Assembly: GCA_030706285.1 (NCBI GenBank)
Contig: JAUZOU010000106.1
Span: 1-8,819, forward strand
Length of the DNA: 8,819 nt
Source of the DNA: Bacteroidota bacterium
GTDB taxonomy: Bacteria > Bacteroidota > Bacteroidia > Bacteroidales > UBA1402
Direction of reading: 5' to 3'
Made by a program: the position numbers and the translations under genes. Below are positions 6,677 through 8,819 of the stretch, one piece after another; position 1 is the first letter of the stretch; each line of letters begins with the position of its first letter. The notes under the pieces are model-generated. The model did not search any database and had not been told where the DNA came from. It saw nothing but the letters and a program-made list of their open reading frames with translations.

Positions 6677-6705
6677 CAGCTTCAGCTGTACCGGTGAAAA
6701 ACCGG
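6677..6705 (+). other. Two small hairpins in the lytTR leader
   Basis: CAGC-TTCA-GCTG (6677-6688) and CCGGT-GAAAA-ACCGG (6691-6705) are adjacent perfect short stems in the predicted 5' leader, ending about 20 nt before the ATG. They are short (4 and 5 bp) and match no riboswitch class I know. They may affect mRNA stability or initiation, or may be chance. Confidence 0.35.
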
Positions 6706-6725
6706 CATTTGAAATACTATTGACT

Positions 6726-7574
6726 ATGAATCAGAAAATTCCGGATTATTTAAATGAGAAAAAGAACATTATCAGCCTTATTGTCTATACGGCGATCTTT
6801 GCTCTGGCTTTCATTAACATTTATCAGCCATTCGGTTCACAACAATGGTATCCGGTCACTAAAATAAAGTACTTCCTGTTTTCAAGCCTCATCATTCTGA
6901 CAGGCGTATTGGTTGTTGTGCTTAGCCGCATGATTATGTACCAGTATGCCAAAAAAAACGATCTTCTTTTATGGCAGTATATGGTGTGGGTCCTTGCAGA
7001 GATTCTGGCCATGGGCTCCTTTTACACAGCGTTTGAGAAAATCGCCCTTCAAGATCCCCGCGATCTCATGGACATGATCAGGGAATCCACCATCAACACG
7101 GGCTTGATACTGCTCCTTCCCTATTCAACCATTTGGTTGTATTTTGCCTGGAAAGACAACAAGAATAAGCTTGAAAACCTGAGTCATGACGGGGAAGAAT
7201 CAGTCACGGCTTTCGGAAAAGGCATGTTTAATTTTCTGGATGAAAAGAACGAGCTCCGCCTGTCTGTTCACACCGATCAAGTCCTCTGGCTCGAAGCAGC
7301 AGACAATTACGTTAAAATACATTACCTGAACAAAGGGAAAATAGCCACCTTCATGATCCGCAATTCGTTGAAGGTCATGGAAGAAAACTTTGAAAAAACA
7401 GCCCTGATCCGGTGCAACCGGTCTGTTATCGTCAATTTTGATAAAGTGAAGGTGCTGAGAAAAGAAAAGGAAGGTATTTTCCTGGGGCTTGAACAAGAGA
7501 ATGCTCCGGATATTCCAGTCTCCAAAACATATGCTGACCGCGTCATGGCCAGATTCTCCAGCCACTCCATCTGA
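6726..7574 (+). CDS. Membrane-anchored LytTR DNA-binding regulator
   Basis: A 282-residue one-component regulator. Four hydrophobic segments occupy about 16-33, 49-70, 82-104 and 122-142. After a charged linker (KDNKNKLENLSHDGEES), residues of about 168-277 form a LytTR domain with its hallmarks: VLWLEAADNYVKIHYLNKG, FMIRNSLKVMEE, ALIRCNRSVIVNFDKV and the closing IPVSKTYADRV. There is no response-regulator receiver domain, and no LytS-type kinase is adjacent in the window. LytTR domains bind direct-repeat DNA; here the anchor should hold the DNA-binding part at the inner face of the membrane. This architecture is common in Bacteroidetes, and the signal and targets are unknown. ATG 6726 starts a natural N-terminus (MNQKIPDYLNEKK) and agrees with the promoter. 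miaB follows 48 bp downstream, probably in the same transcript. Confidence 0.9.
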   Translation: MNQKIPDYLNEKKNIISLIVYTAIFALAFINIYQPFGSQQWYPVTKIKYFLFSSLIILTGVLVVVLSRMIMYQYAKKNDLLLWQYMVWVLAEILAMGSFYTAFEKIALQDPRDLMDMIRESTINTGLILLLPYSTIWLYFAWKDNKNKLENLSHDGEESVTAFGKGMFNFLDEKNELRLSVHTDQVLWLEAADNYVKIHYLNKGKIATFMIRNSLKVMEENFEKTALIRCNRSVIVNFDKVKVLRKEKEGIFLGLEQENAPDIPVSKTYADRVMARFSSHSI

Positions 7575-7599
7575 TGTTTCCAACGAAAACGGAAACATC
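7573..7599 (+). repeat. Perfect 9-bp inverted repeat overlapping the lytTR stop codon
   Basis: GATGTTTCC (7573-7581) and GGAAACATC (7591-7599) pair perfectly around the 9-nt loop AACGAAAAC. The left arm begins in the last two bases of the lytTR TGA. No T run follows (CATTAATAACC), so it is not a typical intrinsic terminator. A partial terminator, a 3'-end stabiliser or a processing site between lytTR and miaB would all fit. Confidence 0.6.
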
Positions 7600-7622
7600 C
7601 ATTAATAACCACCTATCATAAC

Positions 7623-8819
7623 ATGTCTTTGACTCAAACCGTTTTTATCGAAACATATGGCTGCCAGATGAATGTGGCAGACAGTGAAGTCGTCGCCTCC
7701 ATCCTCGAAATGGATGGCTTCAAACTGACCGACTCTGCTCAGGAAGCCGACCTGGTTCTCATCAATACGTGTTCCATCCGGGACAATGCCGAACAAAAAG
7801 TCCTGTCACGTATCCATTACTATCAATCCCTTGAAAAGAAGGGCCAAAAACCGATCATTGGCATTCTGGGCTGCATGGCCGAACGAGTCAAAGAAAAACT
7901 CATTCAGGAATACCATGTAGACCTCGTAGCCGGACCTGATTCCTACATGGACCTTCCCAATCTGATCGGCGCTGTCCAACAGGGAGAAAAGGCCATCAAT
8001 GTCGAATTGTCCAAAACGGAAACCTACAAGGAAATCATCCCTTCCAGGATCGGAATGGGACATATCAGTGGCTTCGTCTCTATCATGCGTGGCTGTAATA
8101 ATTTTTGTAGTTACTGCATCGTCCCTTATACAAGAGGCAGAGAACGGAGCCGGGATCCGCAAAGCATCCTGAAAGAGGTGGAAGATCTTAAAAATAAGGG
8201 CTATAAGGAGGTCACGCTACTGGGGCAGAATGTCAATTCCTACCGGTTCAGGTCTGAAACTACCGGCGAGCCGGAACTGACCTTTGCCGGGTTACTGTCA
8301 TTGGTCGCCAAGGCCTTTCCTGATGTGCGTATCCGGTTTTCTACCTCTCATCCGAAAGATATGACCGATGACATTCTGGAAACCATTGCCGCTTTTCCGA
8401 ACATCTGCAACCACATTCACCTGCCGGTGCAATCCGGCAGTTCGCGCATCCTGAAACTAATGAACCGGAAATACGACAGAGAATGGTACCTCAACCGCAT
8501 CAAAGCCATCCGGCGCATTATCCCCGATTGCGGCATTTCAACAGACTTGTTCTGTGGTTTCCATTCAGAAACGGAGGAAGATCACCAACAAACCTTATCT
8601 CTGATGAGAGAAGTTGGTTTCGATTCCGCCTTCCTGTTCAAGTATTCCGAACGTCCCGGCACCTTTGCCTCCAAAAACCTGCCGGATACGGTTCCTGAAA
8701 AAACAAAGATTGCCAGGTTGAATGAACTCATTGCCCTGCAAAACACCCTATCAGCCGAAAGCAATGCCAAGGATGTTGGCCACGTGTTTGAAGTCTTGGT
8801 AGAAGGATTTTCCAAACGC
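7623..8819 (+). CDS. miaB: tRNA-2-methylthio-N6-dimethylallyladenosine synthase, 3' end cut by window
   Basis: A radical SAM methylthiotransferase that adds the 2-methylthio group to i6A37 next to the anticodon of tRNAs reading UNN codons. The 399 codons present run off the window without a stop; family length is about 440-455. The N-terminal UPF0004 domain carries the second [4Fe-4S] cluster ligands Cys14 (ETYGCQMN), Cys50 (LINTCSIRDNAEQ) and Cys84 (ILGCMAER). NTCSIRDNAEQ separates MiaB from RimO and MtaB. The radical SAM motif RGCNNFCSYC (Cys158, 162, 165) is followed by PYTRGRERSR. The core continues through LGQNVNSY, FSTSHP, HLPVQSGS and GFHSETEEDHQQTL, the last in a Bacteroidetes-like form. 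The TRAM domain begins near residue 385 (VFEVLVEGFSKR) and is cut off. No separate promoter is visible in the 48-bp gap, so it is likely expressed from the lytTR promoter. Confidence 0.97.
   Translation, partial: MSLTQTVFIETYGCQMNVADSEVVASILEMDGFKLTDSAQEADLVLINTCSIRDNAEQKVLSRIHYYQSLEKKGQKPIIGILGCMAERVKEKLIQEYHVDLVAGPDSYMDLPNLIGAVQQGEKAINVELSKTETYKEIIPSRIGMGHISGFVSIMRGCNNFCSYCIVPYTRGRERSRDPQSILKEVEDLKNKGYKEVTLLGQNVNSYRFRSETTGEPELTFAGLLSLVAKAFPDVRIRFSTSHPKDMTDDILETIAAFPNICNHIHLPVQSGSSRILKLMNRKYDREWYLNRIKAIRRIIPDCGISTDLFCGFHSETEEDHQQTLSLMREVGFDSAFLFKYSERPGTFASKNLPDTVPEKTKIARLNELIALQNTLSAESNAKDVGHVFEVLVEGFSKR

Larger units (their letters stand above)
6447..6725. other. Divergent intergenic region between hydrolase and lytTR genes
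   Basis: This 279-bp spacer serves two divergent genes. It holds a 9-bp tandem repeat near the hydrolase start, a one-mismatch -7 box on the - strand (TTCTTTTG, plus-strand positions 6493-6500, 46 nt before the hydrolase ATG, no good -33), and a full promoter toward lytTR. Positions of about 6500-6630 are purine-rich on the + strand, with a GGGGGG run near 6550. I see no RNA gene or credible ORF in it. Confidence 0.6.

Noticed and set aside
7200..7598. 132-codon and overlapping 96-codon open frames on the - strand across the LytTR domain
   Set aside because: They are antisense to a clearly coding, conserved LytTR domain, with no recognisable product.
7806..8162. 118-codon - strand frame, and others at 7602-7796 and 8582-8815
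   Set aside because: These are antisense shadows of miaB, whose + strand frame carries all expected cysteine motifs without interruption.
1..8819. CRISPR arrays, insertion sequences, tRNA/rRNA genes, phage, toxin-antitoxin or defence modules
   Set aside because: I saw no regularly spaced repeats, transposase, terminal inverted repeats, cloverleaf-like sequences or defence-family motifs. The gene content is mostly housekeeping, so a new multi-gene system is not supported.

Overview
The window reads as ordinary chromosome from a member of the Bacteroidetes, most likely order Bacteroidales. Three observations support this. Three intergenic regions carry perfect TAnnTTTG boxes, the -7 element of the Bacteroidetes primary sigma factor, two of them with a TTG-type -33 element exactly 20 bp upstream. 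Start codons lack clear Shine-Dalgarno sequences and sit behind A/T-rich leaders. Several proteins belong to Bacteroidetes-typical types: a DUF4369 lipoprotein, a four-helix membrane-anchored LytTR regulator, a succinate/acetate CoA-transferase, and MiaB with the GFxSETEEDHQ-type signature.

Layout. Positions 1-45 may hold the last codons of an upstream + strand gene. Next on the + strand come a short DUF4369 lipoprotein gene (216-887) and yifB/comM (947-2482), an AAA+ ATPase. yifB converges with aroK (2485-3012, -) with only 2 bp between the stop codons. Upstream of aroK, a strong intrinsic terminator (3059-3095) ends a - strand acyl-CoA transferase gene (3116-4597), which has its own promoter and a 12-bp palindrome just upstream of it. 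Two more - strand genes follow: a bitopic, largely disordered protein (4684-5238) and a divergent alpha/beta-hydrolase (5298-6446). A 279-bp divergent spacer then leads to a + strand pair, a membrane LytTR regulator (6726-7574) and miaB (7623 to the window edge, truncated).

Functions are mixed housekeeping: shikimate pathway, tRNA modification, recombination of incoming DNA, and acetate/succinate CoA exchange in fermentation. No gene cluster forms a recognisable new system. I see no mobile element, CRISPR array, tRNA, rRNA, defence island or biosynthetic cluster. The points most worth following up are the thioredoxin-less DUF4369 lipoprotein, the bitopic protein with a conserved-looking C-terminal tail motif and a very short leader, the palindrome at the CoA-transferase promoter, the tandem repeat before the hydrolase gene, and the perfect hairpin overlapping the lytTR stop codon.
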